Below are positions 1 to 11,885 of a stretch of 64,000 bases of DNA, one piece after another. The stretch spans positions 62,001-126,000 of the forward strand of contig JAEHOE010000056.1 of the NCBI GenBank assembly GCA_016858145.1, in the 5' to 3' direction. How positions within the stretch are numbered: the stretch's first letter is position 1; each line of letters opens with the position of its first letter. This stretch comes from Edaphochlamys debaryana. Lineage: Eukaryota > Chlorophyta > Chlorophyceae > Chlamydomonadales. The notes beneath the pieces were generated by a model. That model worked only from the letters and a program-made list of their open reading frames with translations, did not search any database and was not told the origin of the DNA. The translations under genes and the position numbers were made by a program.

Positions 1-420
1 GGTGCCGATGTGGGGCCGTGCGGCTCGAGCCGAGTCTACTTGGCGGCCCAGGGGAGGCCGCTGCGGGGTTGTGATGGTCAGGGGCCTAGTCTCCGTGGGA
101 CGGCCCCCCAGAGAGTCCCACCATCCCTCTCCGAGAGCGCTCCTCCGTGCGCCGTGTCGGCTATGTGCATGGGCGCGCTGCACCGGCCCTCCTTGGCTTG
201 AACCAGAGGACGGCTTGAACGTTGCCAGTTCAAGCCGCCAGCGCTTGTAACGACAGAGACCGGCGGGGCCAAGACTGGTCGCCTCCGCCCGGCCTTCCTA
301 GCCCCGTACCCGTGCCCAGCCGCCGCAGCCGCCGCCCCGGCGCGTGTGCTCCCAGCAGGGCGCACTGCCCAGGGCGGCAGCGCGGCGCAGCCCGGGCGGT
401 TCATGGCAGACTTGAGGCGC
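1..420. other. Left edge, no gene recognised
   Basis: This is the 3' flank of the minus-strand ARC6-like gene, whose stop codon lies at 421-423. Open frames here are short, R/P/G-rich and mutually overlapping, as expected by chance at this GC content. I see no protein family or RNA signature. Confidence 0.5.
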
Positions 421-3400
421 TCAGGGCAGGGGCGGGGGGGCGCGGCGCAGCTCCACCAGGCGCCACACGCCCCCCTCGGCGCCCGCACCGGCCCCCGCCT
501 CGCGCTTGAAGGTGGCGGTGAGGCGCTCCAGCTCGGCGAAGGGCGCGGGGTCGGGGCGCGAGCGGTCGCTGCGGAGGCCGCTGCTGCGCACCGCGGCCGT
601 CACCGACACCTCCCCGGGCGCGCCGGGGCTGCTGCCGCCCCTGGCCGCCAGCCCCTCCACCTCCACGGCCAGGTCCGCCAGCTCCGTGCGGGCGCCCATG
701 CGCGCCTCCCGCTCCGCCGCCGCCACCGCCTGCTTGAGCGCGCGCCCCCCCAGCAGCCCCCCCGCCCGCAGCAGGGCCTCGCGGTCCGCGGGCTCCGACA
801 GGCGGGGCGCAGCGGCCCGGGCCGCCGCCCAGCCCCGCAGCAGCGCCGCCGCCGAGGGGGCGTCCAGGGAGGCGCCGCCGCCGTAATGCGCAGCCAGGCG
901 GGCCACGGACTGCGGGGGAGAGGGAGGGGAGAGGGGAAGCGAAGTGGGTTGGCATGGGAGTTGAGAAGGGGTTCAAGGACAAGCTTGAGTGCAGGCAGTC
1001 CGCAGCCCCATCCCCTTGGTGACCGAGCGGTAGCTTCCGCCCAGCCCGCAGCAGGCCCCCGCGCCCCCCACCCGGCGCCTCACCTCGATGGTGACGGGGG
1101 CTCCCCGCGCAGCGACCACCCGCTCGCCCCCGCCGCCCAGGTGCAGCCGCCGGCCCAGCGCCCCGGGCACCGCCGCCGCCGCCCCGGCCACGCCCTGCAG
1201 CCAGCCGCCCACGGCCCTCGCCGCCGCCGCCACGGGCGCCGCCGCTGCGTCCACCACCCCCGCCGGCCCCCCCTGCCCCCCCTGCAGCTGCAGGTGCAGC
1301 GCCCCGCTGGCCACGATGCGGTGGCCCATGGCGGCCGCCAGCACCCCCAGGCACAGAGCTTGCGCCGCCACCGCCGCCAGCCCCCGCACGGCCTCCTGGC
1401 TGGCGGCCTCGTCGTCCGCAACCGCCGCCAGCTGCTCCGCCCACTCGCCCAGCGCGGGCGGGGCGCCGGGCAGGTCCCCCAGCGTGGCGGCGGCGGCGGC
1501 GGCCTTTGCCACCACCATGCGGGAGGGGTCCAGGCCGCCGCCGGGGCCCGAGGCGGAGGCGGCGTCTCCGGTCGCGGGGGCAGCGGGGACGGCGCCGTCG
1601 GGGCCGGCCGCGGGTGCGGAGGGGGCGGAGGCGGAGGCGGTCACAGGGGCGGGGCCCTCGGCGCCCGGCGCCGCTGGGAAGGGCACTACGTTGCTGGCCA
1701 GAGCCGAGCCGTCCGAGGGGCTCAGCGCCACTGTGGCCGCCGGGCGGGGGTTGATGACCACGTCCCAGGGGGCGGTGGCGGCGGCGCCAGCCACCTGGGC
1801 GGGCAGGGCGGCGGCGGTGGCGGCAGCGCCGCGGGCAGCCAGCGGGGCGCTGGTGCCGGCCAGGGAGGGCGGCGGGGCCTGCGGCGCGGGCGCGCCTCCT
1901 CCGCCCCACCGCGGCACCAGGCCGAAGGGCACCAGGCGGGAGGCGGCCCGGCCGCCCGCAGCCGCCAGGCCCGCGACGGCGCTGGCGGCGGCCGCCGCGC
2001 GGGGCCCCACGTCCTGCAGCGCCGCACGGCCCTGCTGCAGCAGACCGCCCGCCGCCTCGCCGCCCGCAGCCGGAGCGGGAGCGGCGCCCTCGCTAGCCGC
2101 CGGCTGCACGGTGGCAGCGGCGGCGGCGGCGGCAGCGGTGGCGGCGCTGGGTGCGGCCTGGCGGCTGCCTCCCACGGCGCCCGCCGCCGACTGCCACAGG
2201 CGCCACAGGCGCTGGCGGCTGGCCTCGCTGACGTGCGCCACTGCGCTGCCCAGGGCGGCAGTCACCTGCGCCTCGCTGCTGCGGACCGCCAGGAGCTGGG
2301 GGGGGGGGCAGGGAGAGAGGTAGGGGGGCAGAGGGTTAGACGGGGGCGCTGGAATTCAGGGGCGGCACCACATGCTGCTCAGGTCAATCGCCGGCCTGCC
2401 CGACCTCGGCCACCGCCCCACAAATGCAGCTCCTGCTGTCCTCGCGACCCCACCACACCCCAACACCCACTGCCCCCCCCCCCCACCTTGTTAAAGAGCA
2501 CCACGCGCGGGTCGGCGAACCACTTGGCCAGCGACACGGGCCCCGCGGCCGCCGTCTCGGGGAAGCAGGGCATCACCGACAGCTCCAGCCACGACTGGGC
2601 CCAACCGAAGCGGCGGGACACGTCGCCCTCGCGCTGCCGCTCCGCAGCGCCCCGGGCGCCCGAGCCGGAGCCGGCCACGGAGCCCGCGGCGGCGGCAGAC
2701 GGCTCACGCAGGCGGCGCGGGGCGCGGGAGGCGGCGTGGTTGGCGGCCGCCTTGGCCGCGGCGGTGGCTGCAGCGAGGCCCGCCCCCGCCAAGTCCTCCT
2801 CGTCGCTGCTCTCCCCCGCAGTGCCGCGCTCGTCCACACTGAACACCACCGCCGCGGCGTCGTGCTGAGGACCCAGCGCCGCAGCCGCCGCGGCCGCCGC
2901 CGCCGCCGCCGCGGTTGCGCCCGTGCCCCCCGAGGCCGCCCTGGCCAGCTCCAGCTCCAGGCGCCGCAGCAGCACCGCCTGCGCCTCGCGCTCGTCGCCG
3001 TCGGAGCCAATGTCGTCCAGCGAGGACAGCGAGGAGAGCGAGGACAGCGAGGCGGACAGGCCCAGGCCCTGCAGCGTCGGCACAGGCACCGAGACGGCGG
3101 CCGCACCGCCGCCGTTGACAAAGGGAGCGGCGGCGGCGGCGGCTCCGTTGACTGCGGGAAAGGCTCCGTTGGCGCCCAGGCCCCCCGAGGCGGTGGCGGC
3201 GCTGGTGCGGCGGCCGAGCAGCGCCTCGCACACGGAGCGCTCGAACGACACATCGGCGACGGCGGTGGCCGAGGCCGCTGCGGCCTGGGCCTGCGGCTGC
3301 GTCTGCTGCTGCGCCGCGACCCGCTCAAAGTAGCTCAGCGCCTGCAGCACGTGCTGGGGCCAGCCGCTGGTGAGGGCCTGGGCCAGGTGAGCCACGGCCA

Positions 3401-5621
3401 GGTCGTACAGCTCCTGGGGGTGGGGGGGGGAGGGAGGCGGGAAGGGAAGGGGATGAGACGAGGAGGGCTTGGCTGCAGCCGGAGGCAGGCCCTGGAGTAG
3501 CCCATGCCTGCTGCTGCTGCCCCGTGTGGCCCTCCCAGTGCCCCCCGGCCCCACCTGGTCCGACAGGCGCACGGAGCTGTACGGCTTCTGGCGGTCGGCG
3601 GCCGGGCCGTACAGGGCAATCTGCGAGAGGGGGGGCGAGGGGCTCTCAGATGAGCGGATATGCTATCAACCCACATCAACATCCTCTGCGCTGCACTGAA
3701 CGTGTGGAGCATCATGGAGCGCCGTGTGACGGCATCAAAATACTTTCCCTTCCAGCTCCTCCTTCCCCCCCACTGCCCGTCCCTCCCGCTCACGTGCTCT
3801 GCGGCCGTGAGCAGCCCCCGCATGGGCGCCATGAGCTCCGCCCGCTCCTCGGCGCTCAGCTCGGGGGGCCAGCAGCCGCCGCCGGCAGCGGCAGCGGTGG
3901 GGGGCGGCGGGGCGTCCATGGAGGAGGCGGCCGAGGCGGAGGCGGAGGCGGTGGCGGGGGAGGCCGCCGGGGAGGTGGCATCGGGGCGCCAGAGGGCCCC
4001 GCGCAGCAGCCCAACAGCCCGTGCGCGCCGCGCGGCCGCAGCCGCTGCGGCAGCGGAGGCCGAGGCCGCGGGTGCGGGTCCAGACGCCGTTGCGGGCGCC
4101 GCTGCGCCGTCCGCCTGAGCCTGCTGCGGCTGCGTGGTGGGCGCCACCGGGGGCGTGCCCCGCAGGAGCTCCTCGGCCAGGGCCAGGGCCACACCCTGCG
4201 GCAGGAAGAGATGGACCGGTTGAGAGCGAGGGGTGAAAAGCTTGGGTGCCAGAGCAGGCCGCACCGAGCTGAGGTGGTAGTGTGGCGGTTGGCTTGATGC
4301 GCAAAGCCCAGCCAGGCTACCCGGCAGCCGTCCTCCCTCCTCCTGCCCCCCACCCCACCTGCAGGCAGAAGGCCACCTCCCGCTGCAGAGCCACCGCGGA
4401 GCTGTGGCTGGTCAGGACCTGGGGGGAGGGGGGAAAGCGGGCTCCAGTTGGGGGCCTCGAACAAGATAAGAGTGGCAATTGGAGCACAAGTAAAGGATGG
4501 GGTTCATCCATACGCCCTGCCTTTCCCTCCGGAGACCCCCCCAGGGCCGCACCTGCATGGCCGCCTCCAGGTGAGAGTGCGCCTCCTCCAGGGCCACCCC
4601 CGCGCTGCCCCCGCCCCCGCCCGCCAGGCTGAGGTGCGCCAGGGCCACGGACAGGGCCAGGTCCCCCACCAGCCCCGGGGCCGCGGGGGCGGGGGCGGGG
4701 CACTTGGCGCCCGCGGTGCCGGGGGAGCCCGCGCGCTTGGAGCCGTTGGGCGCTGCAGCAGCGTCCGAGGGCGCGGAAGCCTTGAGCAGGGGCACCCCCA
4801 GCGCCACCACGTCCGAGTACTGCCCCGCCTCCAGCAGCAGCGCCAGAGCGGCAGAGGCCTCGTCCAAGGGCGTGGTGCCAGCGGGGGCCTGGAGGGGAGG
4901 TGCCGGGGGCGACGCGGCGTGCGTGAGCCTAACACACTGTGTGACTACCGCTGACGCGCGAACGCGCACGAGCTCGACCGCGGCCAAGAGCTTCGCTGGC
5001 GACGTGCTTGTAATGAGAGGGGGACGACAGGATGCGCGCAGACGGGCAAGGCGACGAGCGCTCGCGGAGCCCGCGCATGCGCTTAACAACGCCGGCGCAT
5101 ATCCTCAACACGCGCTGGCTACTTCGCGCTTTCGCAGCGCTGGCCCGGCATCGCGGCCATCTCACCTGAAGCACGGCTAGGAGCTGGTCCTTGGGGAGTA
5201 GGCCGCAGGCGCCGGCCTGGACACCGAGGTCTGCATCCACCTGCCCGCCCATAAGCTTGGCCATCGCGGCCACAGTTGATTGGCTGTACATCTCGGAGGC
5301 TTCATTGCCCGTCTGGCCGCTCGGGCCGCTCGGGGGGCTCGCCGTTGTTGGGACTTGCTTGCGGGCATCCTCAGGCCCCAGAACTGGCGCCGCTACGAGC
5401 ACCGAGGCCCCATCTCCATAAGCAAGGGAAATGGAGGCCGCTGGGCTTGTCGGGTCCAGGAAGCCCACCGGCGCAGGCCGGGAGCCAGTGCGGGCTGGTG
5501 CAGTCGCTGAAGCAGCGCAGGCCACATTCCTCGCGCCTGCGCCAGTTCGGTATCTCCACGTTGAGCTTGCCGGGGCCTCAGCGGGCACCGGCTTGCTGGC
5601 GCCCAGTGAGCGCGACAACAT
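421..5621 (-). CDS. ARC6: ARC6/PARC6-family chloroplast division protein
   Basis: ARC6-family proteins sit in the inner chloroplast envelope and link the stromal FtsZ ring to outer-envelope PDV proteins. Eight exons, transcribed from high to low coordinates: 5621-5166, 4888-4553, 4418-4359, 4195-3794, 3620-3555, 3413-2487, 2295-1084, 909-421. Every intron is phase 0, giving 1315 aa. The N-terminus (MLSRSLGASKP, then VACAASA) looks like a transit peptide. Family-like stretches follow: DLALSVALAHLSLA, YDLAVAHLAQALTSGWPQHV, SFERSVCEALLGR, and a PVSLAKWFADPRVVLFNK block. A hydrophobic segment near residues 1050-1072 (AAVAAQALCLGVLAAAMG) is the likely membrane anchor. The C-terminal exon, from SVARLAAHYG to GGVWRLVEL, matches the ARC6-type intermembrane-space domain (DUF4101). 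Long Ala/Gly/Pro inserts make it larger than plant ARC6 (about 800 aa). No N-terminal J-like domain is visible, so it could be PARC6/CDP1-like, or a first exon is missing. Confidence 0.85.
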
Positions 5622-6112
5622 GTTGGCTCGCCAACGCACGCCGACTGCAGGTGTGCCGAGCGCCGAGCTGAGCTGATGTCGCAGGTCCTAAGCAAACACA
5701 CGTCGTCAGTTTGGGGCTAGCCGCGGGTCTAGCGCTGTCGCGCAGCGTCCTGGAGCGACAACAAGGCGTGTTTTGGCCTCGGCTTGCCGCTCCGCGGTGT
5801 CTGAGGTAGGGTACAGGGTTGCGGCACACCGGTCAGTTATTTTGTCTGTGCAGGGCAGGCCGGGGCTTGCGCAGGAAGCCCGCGAGCGGGCTCTGTCGTG
5901 CGCGCCGACGTGGCTCCAGGCTCCGTGCTCTCCCAGGTAAACGCCTGCCCAGACACCACCTACTCTGCTGCATACAGCTACGTCTAGAAGCACGCCCTAC
6001 CCCGAGATTCTGGGCTTTCGCAGACCAAGACCTAAAGCGCGCGCGCTCAATTCAAACGTCTCTCTAGAGCCCCTCAGCTACCGAGCCTAGTAAGCCCCCG
6101 CAAGCCGGGGCC
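5622..6112. promoter_or_regulatory. Divergent intergenic region ARC6-like / MZT1
   Basis: These 491 bases separate the start codons of two head-to-head genes, so both promoters must lie here unless the ARC6-like gene has an undetected upstream exon. I see no clear TATA box or shared motif. The short frames here show no recognisable domain. Confidence 0.45.
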
Positions 6113-6418
6113 ATGGAAGCAGGGCGTGCCGGCTTCAAGGCAGCAGGTGGACCCAAGCAGCAGCAATCCGATCCCAAGGCGCTGGAGGCTGCGCTCGAGC
6201 TGTCGCAGCTCCTCGACACAGGGCTAGACCGCGAGACTCTCACAGTCCTTCTCGAGCTCTTGGACGCGGGCGTCAACCCGGAAGCGCTCGCGACCGTGGT
6301 TCGGGAGCTCCGTCGGGAGGCCGCAGACTACAACGCCGCGGTAGAGCGGCTTAGGGCTGCGACCGCGGGGGCAGGGGGAGCAGCCGCAGCTGCCGGCGCA
6401 GTCCGGGGGCGGCAGTAA
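6113..6418 (+). CDS. MZT1: Mitotic-spindle organizing protein 1 (MOZART1/GIP)
   Basis: MOZART1 is a small subunit of the gamma-tubulin complex. It binds the N-termini of GCP proteins and helps recruit and activate microtubule nucleation sites. The reading frame is intronless, 101 aa, with an ATG at 6113 and a TAA stop. Residues 23-62 carry the diagnostic family core: a helix ([20 protein letters not shown]), then [20 protein letters not shown] and VRELRREA, which closely parallel plant and animal MZT1 ([34 protein letters not shown]). The roughly 20-residue N-terminal extension and Ala/Gly-rich tail are unremarkable. It is transcribed away from the ARC6-like gene and lies 212 bases upstream of the NELF-B homologue on the same strand. 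The length is slightly above the usual 70-85 aa. Confidence 0.93.
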   Translation: MEAGRAGFKAAGGPKQQQSDPKALEAALELSQLLDTGLDRETLTVLLELLDAGVNPEALATVVRELRREAADYNAAVERLRAATAGAGGAAAAAGAVRGRQ

Positions 6419-6630
6419 GGGGCGCGGGCGGGGGCGGCCGCGGCGGCACGTGTGCCGCCGGGCCCCTGTCACTTCCAGGCAGGGTTGAGGAAGGGCCGCA
6501 CAGACCGGACTGCCGGTGCGGCTCTACCAGGCTTAGGCTCGCAGCAGTCAAGCGCCTGGTACAGGCCAAGGCGAGGACCTGGGAGGTACGGGCCTTCTAG
6601 CATAGGGGCGTTGCAACACGCCGAGCAGCC

Positions 6631-9600
6631 ATGGCGACGTCTCCGGGCGGCGGCGGGGCGGGCACGGATGGCTCGCCGGGCGGCGGCCGCGGGCTGCCCA
6701 TCGGGGGCGAGGGCAAGGACATGGTCCACGAGATGCTGGCGGCGGCGGGGCCGGGCGGCATAGCGCAGGTGCAGGAGGTGAGCAGCGGCGCTGGGGGTGG
6801 GGCGGGGGATGGGGGAAGAGCGGGGCGGGAAACGAGGGGGCCGGTGCTTTTTGGGGGGGAAGAAGGGCGGCACCCATTGGGGTTGAGCCAGGCCGGGCCG
6901 GGATGGCTTGCCGTGATCATCCCTCCCCCACGTGCGGCCCCCAGGCCTGCCTGATGCCGTACCCGCTGGTACGGCACCTGTTGGGTATGCTGGAGATCAT
7001 GGACATCAGCCGCGTGGAGGTGAGGAGGCGGGCTGGGGCGGGGGCGGGGAGCTGAGCGGGGCTGCCAAGGACGAAGAGGGACGAGCCTGGCCGCCCCCAA
7101 CCACCGTTACCCCCCCCCCAGGCCCACCGCGCCGTGCTCCAGCGCGCCAAGGAGCGGCTGCTGTCCCGCGTGGCGGCCCTCAGCGGCCGGGACCCGGGCG
7201 ACAAGGCCCGCCTGGAGCGGCTGCTGGCGGGCAGCTTCACGTACCTGGGCATGGCGGACATGCGGGAGGTGGGGGGGCGGGGGGGGAGGGGGGGAGGCGT
7301 GCGGGGAGGGCAGGGAGGCGGTCCCCGGGGCCCCACGTCACGCACACGAGAGGAGGGAGGCACTTGACAGGTGTGAGCGCCGGGGCGTGGTGGAGAGCGC
7401 GAGCCGAGTGCCCACTTGCCACACCCGCTCCCCCCCCCCAGGTCCCCCTTGCCGTCATGGAGCGCCTGGAGCGCGTCCCCGCGCAGCACCTCAAGCAGCT
7501 GGCGGCGGACACCGAGGTGTTCAAGATCCTGCCGCCGGGGGTGCAGCGGCAGGTGGGGGGGCAGGGGGGCAGGCGGGCAGGGGAAGCGGGGCGGGGTGGA
7601 GACCGCAGCGTGCGCACTGTTCCATGTGACGGTCCCCCTGACAAGGCCCCACGTGCTTCCCCCAGGTGTGGGAATACGACAAGAACCTGCTCCAGTCCGA
7701 CGCGCTGCCGCTGGTGGGCGCGTACAAGTACGAGATCGCCACGTACATGCGGGCGCTGGCGGCGGACGAGTTCCTGCCGGGGGTGGCGGCGGCGGCGGCG
7801 CGGGCGGCCGTCAGCATCATGGCGCCGGACCGGGGGCCGCCGGGGGGCGGGGGCGGGGGGGAGCGAGGGGGGGCGGCCGACGCAGACTCCCTGGCGGGAC
7901 TGGGCGGGGCGGCCAAGGCGGGGGCGGGGGCGGGGCGGGGCATCCGGAGGGGCGGCGGCGCGGGCGCGGCGGCGGCAGCTGCGGCCGCGGGCGTGGGCGG
8001 GGCACACATGCTGGGCGGCGGGGGGCCGGGCGGGGGCCCCGGCAGCGGCACGGTGCCCGGGGGGCCGCCCCCCGGCATCACCCGCAAGATCCTGCGCAAG
8101 GGCTCCCGCATCACACAGGTGAGGGGGGGGGGCCAGAGGAGGGGGAGACAGTTGGGGGGCAGCGAGCCCAGCAGGGGCCCAGGGGCCGTGCCTGCTGCGC
8201 TCGCACGGACCCTCGGCCCAGCCCCAAAGGCACTCGGGCCAATGTGGAGCCCCGGCCCACAACAACAGCCGCCCCCCCCCCCCCGCCCCCAGGCGCTCAA
8301 GGGCATGGTGGGCAGCAGCCCCAAGATCTACAACCAGGTGCGGGGAAGGCGCGGGGGGGTCCACGGAAGAATCGCACGCTACCACCCCCGCCAGCCTCCT
8401 CTGGCCCTGCGCTCAACCCCCGCTCCCTCCCCCTCCTCCACCCTGCCCCCCCCCCAGATCGTGGAGCTGTGCTGCGTCAAGTTCCGTGACGCCGAGGGGC
8501 TGTACGTGGGCGTGCGGGAGTGCTCCTACGCGGCTCTGCGTGCGCAGCTGCTCATGGCGCTGCACGACGACAACAACCCGGTGGCGGCCAGGGACAGGTG
8601 GGGGGGGGTGAGGGGGCGAGGGAATTATGGGGACTGGAGCTGGGGTCTGCCGAATAGCTGCGCGGGCCAAGAGCAGCTTGAGAACAGACTTGTGGGGGCT
8701 GGGCATGGGTATGGCCCCTTCGCACGGCTGAGGTCCTGAGAGGACCCACAGGAGCCGGCTCCCGTGGCGTGTGGGCGCCGGTGTGCCCCGACGGGGGCTG
8801 CAGCTCCCCCTCCGCAGTCCCCCCACCCCCGCCGCCTTCTCCCCATCGCCACCCCTCCCCCCAACCCCTCTCTGCGTTCCGCCGCCCCCCCCCCCCCAGG
8901 TGCCACGAGCTGGCCTGGACCCTTGACGCGGGCATCCGCGCGGGGGGCCTGAGCGACAAGCACCTGGAGAAGCTGGGGCGGTTCTTCGAGGACATCATGG
9001 AGGTGGGGGGGGGGGAGAAGGGACGCACGCAGGCTGCAGTACGGCTGCACCGAAGCCCGCCGTGAGTCGAGTGCCTCACCCCAATGGCCAGCTTCACCTG
9101 ACCGGTCCCTCCTCTCTGCCCCAGGCCGCCGAGGAGTCCGAGGGCCTGGCCGCGGGGGGCGGCAAGCGGCGCAGGGGGGCGGCAGGGCCCCTGCCGGGCG
9201 GGAGGGCCTCCAGGTGAGCGCTGGAGCCGGGTGAGGGGTTTGCTGAGGTCAAGGGTGGATGGCCGCTCTTGAGCCCGTGGACCCCGCTGCTCCCTCCGGG
9301 AGGGAGGGGCGTCAACGTCCCCACGCACCTTGGTCGGCCCACCCCCGACCCCTCCCCACCCCACCCACCCCCCAGCCGCGCCCCCCTGGACGAGGCGGAG
9401 AGCGCGGGCGCGGGCGGCCACGGCGGCGGCGCCGGGGGCGTGGTGGAGCCCCTGCGTGTGCTGGGGGACGCGGGGCTGGTGCTGCGGGACCCCTCGGCGC
9501 TGCACCTGCTGGCGGCGCAGGTGCTGGCGCTGCTGCACGTGAGGGGGGGGGGGGGAGGGAGGGAGGAGAGAGAGGGTCAAAGGAAAGGGGGGGTGGGGGT

Positions 9601-11885
9601 GGAGGCTAAGGGGGTGAGGTTTGCTGAGAGTTCAAGTGCAAGGGCAAAAGGGGGCGGATGGGAAGCAGGCGCTGGGCCGCCTCGTCCCACAGGTGGTCTC
9701 CCTGAGCATGGTTCTTTATCTTCCCCCCAGACCGAGGTGGTGGCTGCCGAGCGGCTGCCCCGGGACGTGCCCGACATGGCGCTGCTGCTGCGGCTCATGC
9801 AGCTGGCGGTGGAGGCGCGGAGCATGATGCGGGACAGGGTGTACAGGCGAGGGGGGAGGCAGGGGGGGGGGGGCGGCAGCACGGTGGCCGGCGGGGGGCC
9901 GCGTTGGAGGAGTTGGGGCGGTGCGCCTGGCGCGGGCCGCGGGCAAGCGTTCGGCCCGAACCTGGTTCCCCAGCACGGCAGCAGGCAGCACTGAAGCGCA
10001 TCCATCCCCCCCTCCCCCCCCCCAGGTACCCCGACCCCGACAAGGCCGTGCTGCACGACCTGCTCCCCCTGCTGGCGGCGGCACTGGTGGACAGCCACGC
10101 GGCCGCGGTCAAGGCGGCGGGGGCGGGGGGCGGGGGCGGGGCGGCGGGCGCGGGGCCTGCCGCCAGCGCCGCCCCCTTCGGCCCCAACCTGCTCACCTCC
10201 CCCGTGGGCCCCGAGCCCGCCGCCCTGCAGGAGGAGGCCGAGGTGGAGTTCCCGGACGCGGGGACCAAGACGCGCGTGTGCGGGGCGCTGAGGGGCAACG
10301 AGGTGGCACGGAGGCTCATGCAGGTGCGGGGCGGGGAGGGGAGGGGAGCGGTGCGGGCGACGGCTCCAGGGACTTTGGTGTGCAGCTGGAGATGCGTCCT
10401 GCACCCGGCACTCACCGGCCTGCTGCCCCTCCCCTCCGGCCCCCTGGGATGCGCCGCAGACCTTTGCTCTGGAGCGGCTGGCCCGGGGCGACTACATGAC
10501 GGCAGTCAAGGTGGGTAGGGTGGCGGAGGCCCTTCTTCGGCGCGAGGGCTGCAGAGGTGGGACCAGCGGCCTCGCAGAGCGGTGCATGCTCCTTCTCTCC
10601 ATGAGGAACAGTCCCGGGCCGCCCTTGCCCTGCATCTCCCCCTGCACCCCGAAGCCCCTCCCTCCCCTCTCCGCCTCCCCTCCCCCCCCAGTTCCTCTCC
10701 CTGCTCGCCCGGCTGCTGGTGCCCGCCTGCCTGGCCGTGGAGGCGGCCGACTTCGCCTCCACGCTGGCGGCCCGCCTGGCGGAGCTGGTCAAGGCGCGGC
10801 GGCTGGGCCCGGGGTCGCGGCTGTGGGTGGTGGCGGTGGACAACCTGCTGGTGGGGGCGGTGGACGCACACACGCAGGTGGGGGGGGGGCGGAGGGGCGA
10901 GCGGGGAGGAGCGTGAGGGTATGGGAGAGGGAAGCCGTGCAGGTCAGTTGAGGGAGGATGCGGGCGGGGTGCTGACCTGCGCCCGCCTGCCTAGCCCCAA
11001 CCTCTATCCCGCTTCCACTGCCACCTCCCTCCCCCCCCCCCCCCCAGACCCACGAGGAGGTGCTGCGGCTGCTGTTGGCCGCTGCGCTGCCCACCCCCGA
11101 CGGCCGCCCGCCCCTGCTCACCCCCGGGGAGCTGGACGCCTACCTGCGGCTGACGCTGGAGAACAGCAGGCGCAGCAGGAAGCGGTGGGGAGGCGGGGTG
11201 GGGTGGGGTGCGACGAGGGGGGCGGGAGGGGGGGACAGGGGCGCAGGTCGGGTGATGAGGGGCTGGGGTGCAGGCGCAGCTGAGCGCCTGGCGGCCTGCA
11301 AGCCCGGGAGCTCCTTGGCGGCAGGCCGCGGGCGGTGGTGGAGCGGGGGCCAGCTTGTGCGCAGATGGCGTGCCAGCCCTCGCTCGCCTTCCCAACGGCG
11401 CGCCGCTCCGCAGCAGCGCTTTGCGGGTCAGCTTGCACCATCCTCGTCGCCCTCACGATCCCCACCCTGTGACCGCCTCCTCCTCCCCCAGCTACAAGAA
11501 GTTCAGCGGTGGCGACGCGCTGGCCCGCTTCCCCATGTGCCTGCTGGCCTCGGACATTGGCTCCGACATCGGATCGGACGGCTGGCCCGGCATCCTGGCG
11601 CTCAAGGTGAGACAGGGGGGGAGGGGCGAACGGGCTGCAGGGGCGGGAGCTGCAGGGGATGCAGGGCCCCTGGGTACTCCGCGCGGGCCAGCGCAGGCGA
11701 GCGCAGGGAGTGCTTGCGTGGCCGGACAGGAAGCCGACGCCCGAACCCCCCATCACCGTCATGCTCCGCAGCTCAAGGGCGCCGACGGAGTGCGCAGCGT
11801 GTACGAGATGTTCCGCCGCGTGCCGGGCATCAACCCGGACGTGGCGCCCGCGCTGTTCGAGTACCTGGCGGAGACCAAGCAGTGA
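6631..11885 (+). CDS. NELFB: Negative elongation factor B (NELF-B/COBRA1) homologue
   Basis: In animals NELF-B is a core subunit of the NELF complex that holds RNA polymerase II at promoter-proximal pauses. Seventeen exons: 6631-6777, 6945-7019, 7122-7268, 7442-7552, 7666-8118, 8293-8337, 8458-8597, 8900-9002, 9125-9213, 9376-9538, 9731-9846, 10026-10323, 10460-10510, 10692-10877, 11048-11184, 11492-11606, 11772-11885. All phases close, giving 829 aa against about 580 in human. Collinear family blocks include AHRAVLQRAKERLLSRVAAL, VPAQHLKQLAADTEVFKILP, SYAALRAQLLMALHD, CHELAWTLDAGIRAGGLSDK and LPRDVPDMALLLRLMQLA, each matching the human order. The extra length is Gly/Ala-rich inserts, mainly in exons 5 and 12. 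Exon 11 needs a GC donor (9847) to keep the frame. The C-terminal third is less conserved. NELF subunits are not known from yeast or flowering plants. Confidence 0.88.

Noticed and set aside
346..2868. 840-aa plus-strand open frame
   Set aside because: It is the antisense shadow of ARC6-like exons, dominated by R/G/P/A residues, and crosses introns of the real gene.
8100..8460. Long C-runs as a possible telomere-like or quadruplex array
   Set aside because: Each run is the pyrimidine tract of an intron acceptor, already covered by the intron-end observation.
9259..9609. Plus-strand frames rich in RRR/GGG runs inside NELF-B introns
   Set aside because: They come from G-tracts at donors and GC-rich intron DNA; the true exons in this stretch are in another frame.
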